Source: Candidatus Rhodoferax randersensis (lineage in GTDB: Bacteria; Pseudomonadota; Gammaproteobacteria; Burkholderiales; Burkholderiaceae_C). From it: a DNA stretch of 64,000 nt. A program made the translations under genes and the position numbers. The stretch covers positions 186,001 to 250,000 of the forward strand of contig JADKEH010000010.1 in assembly GCA_016718155.1 (NCBI GenBank), given 5' to 3'. Below are positions 18,239-27,621 of the stretch, piece after piece; position 1 is the stretch's first letter; every line of letters begins with the position of its first letter. The notes beneath the pieces are model-generated. The model made no database searches and had not been told where the DNA came from. It saw nothing but the letters and a program-made list of their open reading frames with translations.

Positions 18239-18718
18239 TCAAACTATTCGACGTTTTGGGCTCACCAGGAGCGCCAACCAATACACCTTCATCGTGACCA
18301 CCAAACCGATCAGCAACGCCAACCAGTCCAGGTCTGTCACCATCCGTGGCGCCAAAAAGAGCATGACGACACTCACCGAAATCTTGACAAAGTCCCACAC
18401 AAAAAAGCCGAAACTGGCGGTCACGGGATTCGTGGACGAAAACCGGCTCATCAGTCCTCGCGCAAAGAGCGCGGCAGGAATCACCACCACCAACCCGCCA
18501 TACGCAGCCGACCAGCCTGCACCGGCTCGACCACTCCAAACCCACGTCAACAGCGCCACCACCGTTGCCACCGCCAGCTGGCCCGCCACCACCCACCAGG
18601 GCGAAAGCGACGGACTCTGCTCGCGCAAGGCCTGGGCCTGCGCGGCGCTAAGCGGCTCAGAGCCCTGCGCATCGGCGTCCTGTGCATCCCAGTCGTGTGC
18701 GGGCCTGATTATCGACAT
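18239..18718 (-). CDS. atpI: ATP synthase subunit I (AtpI), assembly factor
   Basis: A 159-residue membrane protein at the head of the atp operon. Residues 1-40 are hydrophilic and Ala/Gln/Asp-rich, then four membrane helices follow (WVVAGQLAVATVVALLTWVW, GGLVVVIPAALFARG, FFVWDFVKISVSVVMLFLA, LALLIGLVVTMKVYWLALL). AtpI helps c-ring assembly in other bacteria. The call rests on position and topology as well as the conserved helices. Confidence 0.9.
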   Translation of the reverse strand: MSIIRPAHDWDAQDADAQGSEPLSAAQAQALREQSPSLSPWWVVAGQLAVATVVALLTWVWSGRAGAGWSAAYGGLVVVIPAALFARGLMSRFSSTNPVTASFGFFVWDFVKISVSVVMLFLAPRMVTDLDWLALLIGLVVTMKVYWLALLVSPKRRIV

Positions 18719-18765
18719 GTCAAATTACGGCCAGGTTACACGCGGCGCATGCCACAAAGCCTTCG

Positions 18766-18771
18766 ATTATA
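18766..18771 (-). promoter_or_regulatory. Candidate -10 box of the atp operon
   Basis: A perfect TATAAT on the minus strand lies 48 bases before the atpI start, in the short divergent spacer. No clear -35 hexamer is visible at normal spacing. Confidence 0.45.
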
Positions 18772-18815
18772 CGTAGAAACCCGCGGACTTTTGCCTCCCC
18801 TGCGATAATTCGATC

Positions 18816-19724
18816 ATGACCACCCTGCCCAAGCTGCCGTGCTTTCTCAATGGCGACTACACCGACCTCGCCAACGCCAAAATCAGTGTGATGGATCGCG
18901 GCTTCATCTTTGGCGACGGCGTGTACGAAGTCGTGCCGGTCTATGGCGGCCAATTGTTCCGCTTTGACGAACACATGGCGCGACTGGAACGAAGCCTGGC
19001 CGCGGTACGGATTGCCAATCCGATGACCCGGGGGGAATGGCAGGCGCTGGCACGGCGATTGATCGCCAGCTGCGCCGAATCCACCGAGCTATCTCCCCTG
19101 GCCAGTGATCAACTGGTGTACATCCAGATCACGCGCGGCGTCGCGATGCGCGACCACGTCATGCCCCGGGACCTGACTCCCACCGTGTTTGTCATGACCA
19201 ACATGATGAAGCGGCCGACCGACACCCAGCGCGAGCAAGGCGTGGCCTGCGTCAGCGCGGACGATTTTCGTTGGGAAAAGGCACACATCAAAAGCGTCAG
19301 TCTACTGGGGTCGGTGATGGCGCGCCAGATCAGTTTCGACGCTGGCGCGGTAGAGACGATCATGTTTCGACGCGGCTACTTAAGCGAGGCGGCGGCAAGC
19401 AACGTCTGGGTGGTCAAGAACAACGCCCTGTCCGGGCCACCCAGTGACAACCTGGTACTCACCGGTGTGCGTTATGGGCTGATCGAGGAGATCTGTCGGG
19501 CCGCGGGTCTGGCTTTTGAACTTCGCCGGATTACCCGTCAGGAGGTACTGGATGCCGACGAACTGATTCTGTCCTCGGCAACCAAGGAAGTGCTGGCGGT
19601 AACGACGCTTGATGACAAGGCAGTTGGTACGGGCCAGCCGGGCCCCGTATTCCAACGCTTGTTCACCGGCTACCAGGCTGCCATCGAGCACACCAAGGCC
19701 TGTGCACGCGGAACTGCTCGCTGA
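18816..19724 (+). CDS. Class IV aminotransferase (D-alanine transaminase-like)
   Basis: A 302-residue fold-type IV PLP enzyme. The N-terminal FLNGDYTDLANAKISVMDRGFIFGDGVYEVVPVYGG is the D-amino acid aminotransferase/BCAT signature. The PLP lysine is in AHIKSVSLLG, and the end region LDADELILSSATKEVLAVTTLD is typical of DAAT proteins. I favour D-amino acid aminotransferase (dat), because this gene sits before the DUF493-lipB-lipA block in related genomes; a branched-chain or ADC-lyase-like role cannot be ruled out. It ends 52 bases before the next gene. Confidence 0.85.
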   Translation: MTTLPKLPCFLNGDYTDLANAKISVMDRGFIFGDGVYEVVPVYGGQLFRFDEHMARLERSLAAVRIANPMTRGEWQALARRLIASCAESTELSPLASDQLVYIQITRGVAMRDHVMPRDLTPTVFVMTNMMKRPTDTQREQGVACVSADDFRWEKAHIKSVSLLGSVMARQISFDAGAVETIMFRRGYLSEAAASNVWVVKNNALSGPPSDNLVLTGVRYGLIEEICRAAGLAFELRRITRQEVLDADELILSSATKEVLAVTTLDDKAVGTGQPGPVFQRLFTGYQAAIEHTKACARGTAR

Positions 19725-19776
19725 CAAGCTCGACATTCTTCGCACGATTCCCGCCCGCACCATTTCCTTGACGACC

Positions 19777-20055
19777 ATGACCGCCGTGACGCCTCCCACT
19801 GAATCGCTGATTCAGTACCCCAGCCAGTTTCCCATCAAGGTCATGGGAGTCAAAGTCGATGGTCTGGTCCATGCCATCAGCATGATCGCCCACCAGTTCG
19901 ACCCGACTTTCAACGCCGCCAGCATTGAACTGCGTGAGAGCAAGGGAGGCAAATACCTTGGCGTGACCATCACCGTCACCGCCACCAGCCGCGAGCAGCT
20001 CGACGAGCTGTACCGGACACTGAGCACCCATCCGATGGTCAAAGTGGTGCTGTAG
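19777..20055 (+). CDS. DUF493 (YbeD) family protein
   Basis: A 92-residue ferredoxin-like small protein with the YbeD signature (LIQYPSQFPIKVMGVKVDG, YLGVTITVTATSREQLDELYRTLSTHPMVKVVL). YbeD genes commonly precede lipB, and this one is six bases before it. A regulatory role linked to lipoate synthesis has been suggested from context, but is unproven. The start at 19777 gives the usual length. Confidence 0.9.
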   Translation: MTAVTPPTESLIQYPSQFPIKVMGVKVDGLVHAISMIAHQFDPTFNAASIELRESKGGKYLGVTITVTATSREQLDELYRTLSTHPMVKVVL

Positions 20056-20061
20056 TCACGC

Positions 20062-20808
20062 ATGGGCATCGAGATCGAGCAACTTGGGCACACCGCGTAT
20101 GCGCCCACCTATGCCGCCATGCAGGCCTACACCGCCGCGCGAACCGAGACGAGCCCCGATGTGGTCTGGATCTGCGAGCATGCCGCCGTCTACACACAAG
20201 GCTTGGCGGGCAAGAGTGACCACCTCCTGAATCCCGGCGCAATCCCGGTGGTAGCGACCAACCGGGGCGGTCAGGTGACCTACCACGGCCCGGGACAGGT
20301 GGTCGCCTACCCATTGATCGATCTCAAGCGAGCCGGCTATTTCATCAAGGAATACGTCTACCGCATTGAGGAGGCTGTCATTCGAACGCTCGCTCATTTC
20401 GGCGTCACGGGGCATCGCGTTGAGGGCGCGCCTGGCATCTATGTGCGGCTCGATGATCCTGGCTCCCACGCGCTGCTGCCGCAACGCCCCCAGAGGAGGC
20501 TGTCACCGTCGCAAGGAACACCAGCGGTAAACAGCGGTGGCGCCGATTCGCCGGTCAAGTTGGCGCCCGACTTCACCGGTCTGGGAAAGATCGCCGCGCT
20601 CGGCATCAAAGTCAGCCGCAATTGCACCTACCACGGCGTGGCGCTCAATGTCGCGATGGACTTGGAGCCCTACGCGCGTATCAACCCTTGTGGGTATGTG
20701 GGACTGCGCAGCATCGACCTTTCTACAATCGGCGTTCGCGCATCGTGGCAGGACGTGGCCGATGTATTCGGCCAGAAGCTGGTCTCCTACCTGGCGCCTC
20801 GAAGCTGA
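20062..20808 (+). CDS. lipB: Octanoyltransferase LipB
   Basis: LipB transfers octanoate from acyl carrier protein to lipoyl domains, the first step of lipoate synthesis. Motifs: NRGGQVTYHGPGQVVAYPLIDL, then the catalytic Lys/Cys pair in GKIAALGIKVSRNCTYHGVALNV. At 248 residues it is longer than usual. The extra part is a Pro/Gln/Ser-rich insert of roughly 25 residues between YVRLDDPGSH and FTGLGKIAA, probably a surface loop. It is followed after 30 bases by lipA. Confidence 0.96.
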   Translation: MGIEIEQLGHTAYAPTYAAMQAYTAARTETSPDVVWICEHAAVYTQGLAGKSDHLLNPGAIPVVATNRGGQVTYHGPGQVVAYPLIDLKRAGYFIKEYVYRIEEAVIRTLAHFGVTGHRVEGAPGIYVRLDDPGSHALLPQRPQRRLSPSQGTPAVNSGGADSPVKLAPDFTGLGKIAALGIKVSRNCTYHGVALNVAMDLEPYARINPCGYVGLRSIDLSTIGVRASWQDVADVFGQKLVSYLAPRS

Positions 20809-20838
20809 AACAGGCCCCAACCTCACCGGAACACTGCC

Positions 20839-21846
20839 ATGAGCATCCCCCCACCTCTATCGAACGTGGTTCGCGACGTTCAGTCGGTCGAAACCTACGA
20901 CGCCAGCGCCAAACAAAAGGCCGCAGCCAAGCTCTCGCGCATTCCGATCAAGGTTCAAGGCGGTGAGATCCTGAAGAAGCCCGACTGGATCCGCGTCAAG
21001 GCGGGCTCGCCGACTACGCGCTTCTACGAGATCAAGGACGTGCTGCGCCAAAACAAGCTCGTGACCGTGTGTGAAGAAGCCTCCTGCCCCAACATCGGCG
21101 AGTGCTTTGGCCACGGTACGGCCACCTTCATGATCATGGGCGACAAATGCACGCGCCGCTGCCCGTTCTGCGACGTCGGGCACGGGCGCCCGGATCCACT
21201 GGATGCCAACGAACCAGCCAACCTCGCCAAAACCATTGCCCAGCTCAAGTTGAAGTATGTGGTGGTGACCAGCGTCGACCGTGACGACCTGCGCGACGGC
21301 GGCGCGGGCCACTTTGCAGCGTGCATCGACCAGATCCGCGCGGTGTCGCCCTCGACCCAGATTGAAGTGTTGGTGCCTGATTTTCGAGGTCGGGACGATC
21401 GGGCGCTGGATATCCTCAAGGCTGCCCCACCCGACGTCATGAACCACAACTTGGAGACCGTGCCACGTCTGTACAAGGAGGCGCGTCCGGGCAGTGACTA
21501 CGCCTTTTCGCTCAACCTGCTCCAAAAATTCAAGGCACTGGTCCCGCAGGTCCCGACAAAAAGCGGCCTGATGGTGGGTCTAGGCGAGACCGACGATGAG
21601 ATTGTGGCGGTGATGCGGGACATGCGTGCGCACGGCATCGACATGCTGACCATCGGCCAGTATCTGGCGCCGAGCACGTCGCACCTGACCGTCAAGCGCT
21701 ATGTGCACCCCGATACCTTCAAGATGTTCGAGGCCGCAGCCTACGAGATGGGTTTCAAACATGCCGCCGTCGGCGCCATGGTGCGCAGCAGCTACCACGC
21801 CGATCAGCAAGCTCAGGCGGCCAAAGGATCGCAATCCAGAACCTGA
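20839..21846 (+). CDS. lipA: Lipoyl synthase LipA
   Basis: A 335-residue radical-SAM enzyme that inserts two sulfurs into protein-bound octanoate. The auxiliary-cluster motif is CEEASCPNIGEC, the radical-SAM motif is CTRRCPFCD, and RSSYHAD near the C-terminus is the third conserved element. Length is normal. It is in an operon with DUF493 and lipB. Confidence 0.98.
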   Translation: MSIPPPLSNVVRDVQSVETYDASAKQKAAAKLSRIPIKVQGGEILKKPDWIRVKAGSPTTRFYEIKDVLRQNKLVTVCEEASCPNIGECFGHGTATFMIMGDKCTRRCPFCDVGHGRPDPLDANEPANLAKTIAQLKLKYVVVTSVDRDDLRDGGAGHFAACIDQIRAVSPSTQIEVLVPDFRGRDDRALDILKAAPPDVMNHNLETVPRLYKEARPGSDYAFSLNLLQKFKALVPQVPTKSGLMVGLGETDDEIVAVMRDMRAHGIDMLTIGQYLAPSTSHLTVKRYVHPDTFKMFEAAAYEMGFKHAAVGAMVRSSYHADQQAQAAKGSQSRT

Positions 21847-21936
21847 AACATGGTGCGCACACCTCGGTGTGCCGAGGACGGGCTTAAACGCAGAAACGCC
21901 CCAGAACCCGAACCGGGTGCTGAGGCGCATGAATGC

Positions 21937-22012
<76 letters not shown>

Positions 22013-22022
22013 TAAGCCGCAA

Positions 22023-22051
22023 ATTATAGCACCAAGAGCTGCCTTTTTGAA
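22023..22051 (-). promoter_or_regulatory. Promoter of tRNA-Phe
   Basis: The minus strand carries TTCAAA, a 17-base spacer and a perfect TATAAT. The -10 box ends 10 bases before the mature tRNA 5' end, an ordinary layout for a tRNA gene. Confidence 0.7.
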
Positions 22052-22073
22052 GGCGCAAACCGCCTCTCTGGCA

Positions 22074-22751
22074 TCAGGGACCGGCCCGTTTTCCGCGGGT
22101 AAGGTCAACTCCAAGTTGCTTCAGCTTGCGGTACAAGTGCGTCCGCTCCAGTCCGGTCTTGTCGGCCACACGCGTCATGGAGCCATGCTCCTTGGCCAGG
22201 TGGTACTCGAAGTAGGCCTTCTCAAACTCGTCCCGAGCCTCTCGCAGAGGCTTGTCCAACATGAAACTCTGCTCAGATTGAAGACCCGAGTCGGGCGCCA
22301 GAAGTTGGGCCGACTCGACCCGCACGCCAGCATCCTGCGCTGGCAAGGAAACCGACGCCACCGCCGATGGCGGCGGCTTGCGAACCGCCCCGCGCGTCAA
22401 GCCCTGCTCCACTGCCTTCAGGAGTTTCTGAAGTGTGATGGGTTTCTCCAGGAACGCCAAGGCGCCAATCTTGGTGGCCTCGACCGCCGTATCGATGGTC
22501 GCGTGTCCGCTCATCATGATCACCGGCATGGTCAAGGCACCGGTCGACGACCATTCCTTGAGCAGCGTTACACCGTCGGTGTCGGGCATCCAGATATCAA
22601 GCAACACCAGATCAGGGCGATCCCGCAGGCGGGCTGCTCGCGCCTGGGCAGCGTTCTCGGCGACCTCAACGCTGTGGCCTTCGTCGTTGAGTATCTCCCA
22701 CAACAGGTCACGGATGCCGAGTTCGTCGTCAACCACCAGAATATTTGCCAT
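22074..22751 (-). CDS. NtrX-like response regulator without AAA+ domain
   Basis: A 225-residue regulator: receiver domain 1-120 (acidic pair VVDDE, phospho-acceptor Asp52 in LLDIWMP, conserved Lys in FLEKPI), a roughly 50-residue Pro/Ala/Ser-rich linker, and a C-terminal Fis-type HTH (FEYHLAKEHGSMTRVADKTGLERTHLYRKLKQLGVDL). The sigma-54 ATPase domain of classical NtrX is absent, so it cannot activate sigma-54 promoters by itself. It follows the ntrY-like kinase by 39 bases and is its obvious partner. Confidence 0.92.
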   Translation of the reverse strand: MANILVVDDELGIRDLLWEILNDEGHSVEVAENAAQARAARLRDRPDLVLLDIWMPDTDGVTLLKEWSSTGALTMPVIMMSGHATIDTAVEATKIGALAFLEKPITLQKLLKAVEQGLTRGAVRKPPPSAVASVSLPAQDAGVRVESAQLLAPDSGLQSEQSFMLDKPLREARDEFEKAYFEYHLAKEHGSMTRVADKTGLERTHLYRKLKQLGVDLTRGKRAGP

Positions 22752-22790
22752 GTCTAGAGCGCGTCTCCGTGTAGAAAGCTGGCCGTGCGA

Positions 22791-25136
22791 CTAACTCGGC
22801 ACGGTATTCTCAGTGGCGAATGATAACGATACTTGCGCACCCCGCACTTTTCCCTCAACCAGACGGTTGGCAATATCCACCCGGGTACCGTGCTCGTCGG
22901 CGATTTTCTTGACCACCGCCAGGCCCAATCCGGTGCCCTTGGCTTTGGTCGTTACATAGGGCTCAAATGCGCGTTTGAGGATGTTCTCGGGAAAGCCGGT
23001 TCCTTCATCAATGACACTCAACCGAACCCGATCCGACGCTTTCAGCCACTGCGTCCTGATGGTCACCAAATGGGTGGCGGCGTCATCGCGTCGCGCTGTC
23101 TCGCACGCGTCCTGGGCGTTCTGCACCAAGTTGTGGACCACTTGGCGCAATTGCTGCGCATCACCGAGAATATTCGGACTGGCCGCATCCAGATCAAGGC
23201 GCACCGCGTCGGGTCCCGACTCATCGGCATACAGTTGCATGACTTCTCCGATCAAGCAGTTCAGATCAATCGGGTGAAGTTCGGCAGCGGGTAAGCGGGC
23301 ATAGTCCCGAAACTCATTGACCAGTCGCTTCATGGCATCGACCTGATCAACAATGGTCTTGACCGACTTCGTCAGAATGGCCTGCTCCGCATCCGGTAGC
23401 TTGCCGTGCAGCTTCATCTCCATCCGCTCCGCCGAGAGCTGAATCGGCGTCAGTGGGTTCTTGATCTCGTGGGCCAGCCGGCGGGCTACTTCTCCCCAGG
23501 CCAGTGAACGCTGAGCCGAGACAATCTCTGAGATATCGTCAAACACCAGCAGCCTCGACGAGCCGGGCAGTTCTGCCCCGCGCGCGACCAAGGTGACCTT
23601 GTTGGCGTCAGCTTGGCCGCCCAGGCGTTCAGCCAAGGCACCCAACTCAAAAGACTGCTGCCAATGGTCCAGTCCGTGTTCAGACCGGTCGCCCAGAAAC
23701 AAATCAAACTGCAACTGAACACGGCCCGCAAAATCTTCCAAACCATCGATCTCGCTTAGTCGACGCCCTTCGAAGGCGGCCAGTGGGACCCTCAAGATGC
23801 GCGTCGCGCCCGGATTGGAGGACTGAATGACGCCTTGCGCGTCCAGCACAATCACGCCAGCGGTGAGGTTGTCAAGGATGGTTTGCAGGTTGGCTCGCGC
23901 GGCATTGACCTGGCCCATGCTGTCCTGCACCGCCTGTCGGGCCTCTGCCAACTGCTGCGTCATGTCGGCAAATGAGCGGGTGAGCCCACCAAGTTCATCC
24001 TTGCCGAGCAGGGAAGCCTTGGGCGTCAGGTCGCCAGCAGCGACCTGACTCACGCCGTCGGCGAGCAGGAGCAGCGGGCGCGCAATCTGGTTGCCCAAGA
24101 CTACCGCCAGCAGTATCGCGCCAAACACCGCCAAAAACAGGCTCAAGGTCAGCGTTCCGATGTACATCCGGCGCAATCCCTCGCGCGCCAGGGCGCGCTC
24201 CTGGTACTCGCGGTTGGCTTGCGTCACCGCCAGCGCATTGGCCACCAGCGTATGCGGCAACAACTGGGTCACCGAGAGAAACCGTGCCTCGCCCAGCAGT
24301 CCCACGTCCACGTTGGGAACCAACACCAAGGCCCGGATTCGCGGACCGCCGTCTGCCTCCGAGGCGCCATCCTCAAGCCCATCGATCCAGGTGATGACGC
24401 GCTGGTTTCGGGCGTTTCGAAACTGCTGCTGGCTTGGCCGCTCGGAACTGAGTTTGAAACGCGACTCGCCTGCCGCCGCCAGTACCCGGCCGCCCGCGCT
24501 CCAAAGCACCAATTCGCTGGCGCCGAGCTGCTCACGCAAGCGCTCCATCGGCAGCAGGGTGACCGCCCCCTGAGTCTCGGCTAGCTGCATCGAGGCCAGG
24601 CGCGTCTTGTTGGCCAGATCACTAGACAAGGTGTCAAGGGTGACACGCCCCAGATTCAAGCCCGCGTCCAATGCCCCTTCCACCTTGACGTCAAACCAGC
24701 TTTCAATCGACCGCGATACAAACTGGTACGAGACAACGTAGATCAACATCCCCGGAGCAAAGCCTGCCAGTGCAAAAATGGCGGCCAGCTTCACCAGCAA
24801 GCGGCTGCCAAATCTGCCTTGACGCAGCCGCAGCAGCAACCTGAAACCAATCCAGACGATGGCTACCAGCAAGGACGCCGCGACGACCACATTCAGGACG
24901 AACAAGCGCGCGTAGTTGCGCTCGTACAGCTCACGGTTGTTGGTTGCCTGGGTCAACAAGAACAGCAACACCAGCCCGACCAGGACCATCGCAATCGAAC
25001 CCAGTGCAACCGTCCAGCGCAGCGTGCGCGAGGATTGCAGAGAGAAACGCTCCGCAACATTTCGCGGCGCCCCTGAGTCGCTCACTTCACCGGCTCCAGC
25101 GCGAATCGCTGCGTCTTGGAAGCCGAAACGTTCCAA
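22791..25136 (-). CDS. NtrY-like membrane sensor histidine kinase
   Basis: A 781-residue kinase. Several membrane helices at about 40-150 (WTVALGSIAMVLVGLVLLFLL, LFVLNVVVAASLLVAIVWIGFRLLL and another) are followed by a periplasmic loop, a further helix near 330 (LTLSLFLAVFGAILLAVVLG) and a HAMP domain (ARPLLLLADGVSQVAAGDLTP). Next are a PAS domain (LTAGVIVLDAQGVIQSSNPGA), the phospho-acceptor box RLAHEIKNPLTPIQLSAER and the ATPase boxes (NLVQNAQDAC, GTGFPENILKRAFEPYVTTKAKGTGLGLAVVKKI). It is NtrY-type; the signal is unknown. Its start lies inside the end of the DUF4390 gene. Confidence 0.95.
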   Translation of the reverse strand: MERFGFQDAAIRAGAGEVSDSGAPRNVAERFSLQSSRTLRWTVALGSIAMVLVGLVLLFLLTQATNNRELYERNYARLFVLNVVVAASLLVAIVWIGFRLLLRLRQGRFGSRLLVKLAAIFALAGFAPGMLIYVVSYQFVSRSIESWFDVKVEGALDAGLNLGRVTLDTLSSDLANKTRLASMQLAETQGAVTLLPMERLREQLGASELVLWSAGGRVLAAAGESRFKLSSERPSQQQFRNARNQRVITWIDGLEDGASEADGGPRIRALVLVPNVDVGLLGEARFLSVTQLLPHTLVANALAVTQANREYQERALAREGLRRMYIGTLTLSLFLAVFGAILLAVVLGNQIARPLLLLADGVSQVAAGDLTPKASLLGKDELGGLTRSFADMTQQLAEARQAVQDSMGQVNAARANLQTILDNLTAGVIVLDAQGVIQSSNPGATRILRVPLAAFEGRRLSEIDGLEDFAGRVQLQFDLFLGDRSEHGLDHWQQSFELGALAERLGGQADANKVTLVARGAELPGSSRLLVFDDISEIVSAQRSLAWGEVARRLAHEIKNPLTPIQLSAERMEMKLHGKLPDAEQAILTKSVKTIVDQVDAMKRLVNEFRDYARLPAAELHPIDLNCLIGEVMQLYADESGPDAVRLDLDAASPNILGDAQQLRQVVHNLVQNAQDACETARRDDAATHLVTIRTQWLKASDRVRLSVIDEGTGFPENILKRAFEPYVTTKAKGTGLGLAVVKKIADEHGTRVDIANRLVEGKVRGAQVSLSFATENTVPS

Positions 25137-25723
25137 TCGGAGTGACCCAGGCTGCCAATCTGGAACGGGCGTGGCAACTGTGCAAGATCCAGCTTGAAAC
25201 GGAACTCCGCGTAGTGACTCTGTTCCAGGTCAATGTCTGAAAGGTCCGCGATCTTCCAGCGCGACAGCCGCTGCAGCGCGGCGACCGCATCCGGCAAAGT
25301 CTCGAAGCTTTGGTTCAACGAGAGGCCCAGGCCCGCGGCGGACAGCGGGCCCGATGCCACATGAAGGCGCCAGCGCCGGGTAAGGGGCTGGTAGGCCAGG
25401 CGCATGTGCCGCTGGGCCGTAAGCACCTTCTTGTCCGTCCAGTACCAACGCTCGCGAAGCAGCTCCACTTCAGCCACAAAGATCATCGGCACGCCTTTGA
25501 CCAACGCTTCTTCCACCGTGGCCGACAGGTCAAAGGCAACCACTGCCGAGAGCAGAATCGACTCACCCTCTCGCTCAAAACGCAATTGCGTCACCTCGGT
25601 CGCCACCGATTGCCCAAGTGCCGGATGCGTTAACCCCCAACCCAGGAATATGGCAAGGATCAGCCGGAGCGCCTCAAGCGCCGCACTTCTCCAACAAAGC
25701 GTAGTAAAAGCCGTCGTGGTCAC
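25082..25723 (-). CDS. DUF4390 family exported protein
   Basis: A 213-residue exported protein with an N-terminal hydrophobic segment (ALRLILAIFLGWGLTHPALGQ). The body matches the DUF4390 pattern (VPMIFVAEVELLRERWYWTDKKV, LAYQPLTRRWRLHVASGPL). The GTG at 25721-25723 lies inside the 3' end of rsmB (about 50 bases overlap); no closer good start is visible. Its own 3' end overlaps the kinase start. DUF4390 genes regularly precede ntrY in betaproteobacteria, which suggests a link with the sensor, otherwise unknown. Confidence 0.85.
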   Translation of the reverse strand: MTTTAFTTLCWRSAALEALRLILAIFLGWGLTHPALGQSVATEVTQLRFEREGESILLSAVVAFDLSATVEEALVKGVPMIFVAEVELLRERWYWTDKKVLTAQRHMRLAYQPLTRRWRLHVASGPLSAAGLGLSLNQSFETLPDAVAALQRLSRWKIADLSDIDLEQSHYAEFRFKLDLAQLPRPFQIGSLGHSDWNVSASKTQRFALEPVK

Positions 25724-27002
25724 CTTCGAGATTGTCCGGGACGGGCTCAGGTTTCGCCCGCGATTGGGGCATTAAATGCCCTGGCGAAGGGGCCAATGTG
25801 GCGTTGCTGTTGTGCGCAAGAAACGTTTCGATCTGTTCTTGGCCCTCTGCCTTGAACACTGAACAGGTGCAGTAGAGCAGACGCCCACCCGGTTTGACGA
25901 CCTTCCAAAGGGTCTGCAGCAGCCGCGCCTGGGTGGTAGCCAGTTGCTCAATGTCCGATTCCCTTCGCAACCACCGCACATCGGGGTGGCGTCGCACAAT
26001 GCCCGATGCTGTGCAGGGTGCGTCCAGCAGCACTGCATCAAAGGGTCTCCCGTCCCACCAAGCGTCCAGGTTCCCCGCATCGGCGGTGATGAGTTGCGCG
26101 CCAACGCCCAGACGTTGCAGGGTTTGCTGGATGCGTTCGCAGCGAAGCGGGTCGACATCAAGCGCCGTGACGTCGCAATCTGCCAACTCTAGCAAGTGCG
26201 CCGTCTTGCCGCCCGGCGCGGCGCAGGCGTCGAGCACGCGCGGTCTACCGTTCGCCGCCACCAGCCCATGGAGCAACAAGGGAGCGGCCAACTGCGCCGC
26301 TGCATCCTGCACCGAGACCGTCCCTTGCGCGAACCCTGGCAATGCCTGCACCGGCACGGCTTGGCCCAGCGTCACACCGTGCGAACCAACCGGCACAGCG
26401 TCGATGCCGACGGCACTCAACGCTGCCAAATAGGCCGGCACCGTGGCTTTTCTGGCGTTGACGCGCAAAGTCATCGGCGCATGGTGGTTGTTTTGGGACA
26501 AGATGGATTGCCATTGCGTCGGGCGCTCCCGCTTGAGGCGATCGATCCACCATTGCGGATGGTTCCAAACTGCCAGCGGATCTTTGTCCGTGGTGGCAAC
26601 CATGGCATCACGCTCACGCAAGAACCGACGCAGACAGGCATTCACGAAGTTCGCCTGCCCGCGGTGAGCGGCGCCGCGTTTGGTCGCTTCGACCGTCTGA
26701 TTGACCAGTGTGAAGACTTCATAGGGCGCCTGGGCATCGTTCCACGCCAGCGCCAGGGCGGTGCAAAGCAAGGCGTCGGTGGCGGGTGGCGGCGGGCGCG
26801 TGGCCAATTGACGCCGCAGCGACTGGGCGCGCCCCAGATTTCTCAACACCAGAAAACTCAAGGCCTGGACGCCCGGACGCAGCGCCAACGGGACATCAGC
26901 CAAGGCGGCCGTGGCGGACACGCCGCCACGCACCCGCTGCACCACCAACGCGGTGGCCAGGAGTTGCCGCCACAGGGGCATCGGTTGATCGCCGTTGGCC
27001 AT
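25674..27002 (-). CDS. rsmB: 16S rRNA (cytosine-967 C5) methyltransferase RsmB
   Basis: A 442-residue enzyme that methylates C967 of 16S rRNA. The N-terminal NusB-like domain (residues 1-140) is followed by the SAM methyltransferase domain with DACAAPGGKTAHLLE, the Pro-Cys motif DAPCTASG, and the catalytic cysteine in YCTCSVF. The start MANGDQPM at 27000-27002 is chosen because the region upstream does not resemble RsmB. It is downstream of the LemA-like gene by eight bases. Confidence 0.95.
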   Translation of the reverse strand: MANGDQPMPLWRQLLATALVVQRVRGGVSATAALADVPLALRPGVQALSFLVLRNLGRAQSLRRQLATRPPPPATDALLCTALALAWNDAQAPYEVFTLVNQTVEATKRGAAHRGQANFVNACLRRFLRERDAMVATTDKDPLAVWNHPQWWIDRLKRERPTQWQSILSQNNHHAPMTLRVNARKATVPAYLAALSAVGIDAVPVGSHGVTLGQAVPVQALPGFAQGTVSVQDAAAQLAAPLLLHGLVAANGRPRVLDACAAPGGKTAHLLELADCDVTALDVDPLRCERIQQTLQRLGVGAQLITADAGNLDAWWDGRPFDAVLLDAPCTASGIVRRHPDVRWLRRESDIEQLATTQARLLQTLWKVVKPGGRLLYCTCSVFKAEGQEQIETFLAHNSNATLAPSPGHLMPQSRAKPEPVPDNLEGDHDGFYYALLEKCGA

Positions 27003-27010
27003 GCTGTGAC

Positions 27011-27577
27011 CTACAAGGTTTGTATCGGCTTGAAGCCAAAAAGCCACGCCAGCAGGCGGGCCGGAATCTGCCCGATGGCCGCGTTGTAGTCGCAGGCAAA
27101 CTGGTTGAACTCCGTTCGTGCCATATCCGTCTGGACCATCAGATGATCCCATTTCATGCTCAGATCCTCGGGCACGGGTGATCCGGCCAGGTCAGGCGGC
27201 TCATCACGGCATCGGGCCCAGCTCAAGACCAGTGTTTCATGCGCGGTTCGCAGCGCATTCAAGCCAGCACCATCCAGCGGGCGAATACGCGCCGCTTTCA
27301 AAGACGCTTCCAACTGCCGACCGGCGCCGACCAGCCCAGACCAGCGGTTTAGCGGAGCCTGATCGGTGGGCGCCAGAGCGGACCCGACCGGCAATTGACT
27401 GGGGCCGAACGCGAGCGGTTGCAGCAACAAAGCTTGCAGGCTGAACTGCTTGTCGACCACCGAAAAAGCGGCCAGGCCACGCCCGCGCAATCGCATCAAC
27501 CGGTTGTAGGCGCCTATGGACCAGAACACCAAGACGGCGAGCAGTCCCCACATCATGGCCGCAGCGCTCATGACCAT
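27011..27577 (-). CDS. LemA-like membrane protein
   Basis: A 188-residue protein with an N-terminal membrane helix (AAAMMWGLLAVLVFWSIGAYNRLMRLRGRGL) that resembles the start of LemA, and an end that matches the LemA C-terminus (FNQFACDYNAAIGQIPARLLAWLFGFKP). The central part is diverged. It probably has the helical-bundle fold of LemA but no TPM partner next to it. It is encoded between rpoC and rsmB, and its 3' end is close to rsmB, suggesting co-transcription. Confidence 0.75.
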   Translation of the reverse strand: MVMSAAAMMWGLLAVLVFWSIGAYNRLMRLRGRGLAAFSVVDKQFSLQALLLQPLAFGPSQLPVGSALAPTDQAPLNRWSGLVGAGRQLEASLKAARIRPLDGAGLNALRTAHETLVLSWARCRDEPPDLAGSPVPEDLSMKWDHLMVQTDMARTEFNQFACDYNAAIGQIPARLLAWLFGFKPIQTL

Positions 27578-27621
27578 GCCCCCCGCACTGGGCGACGCAG
27601 CAAAAACGCGTGGATACGCAT

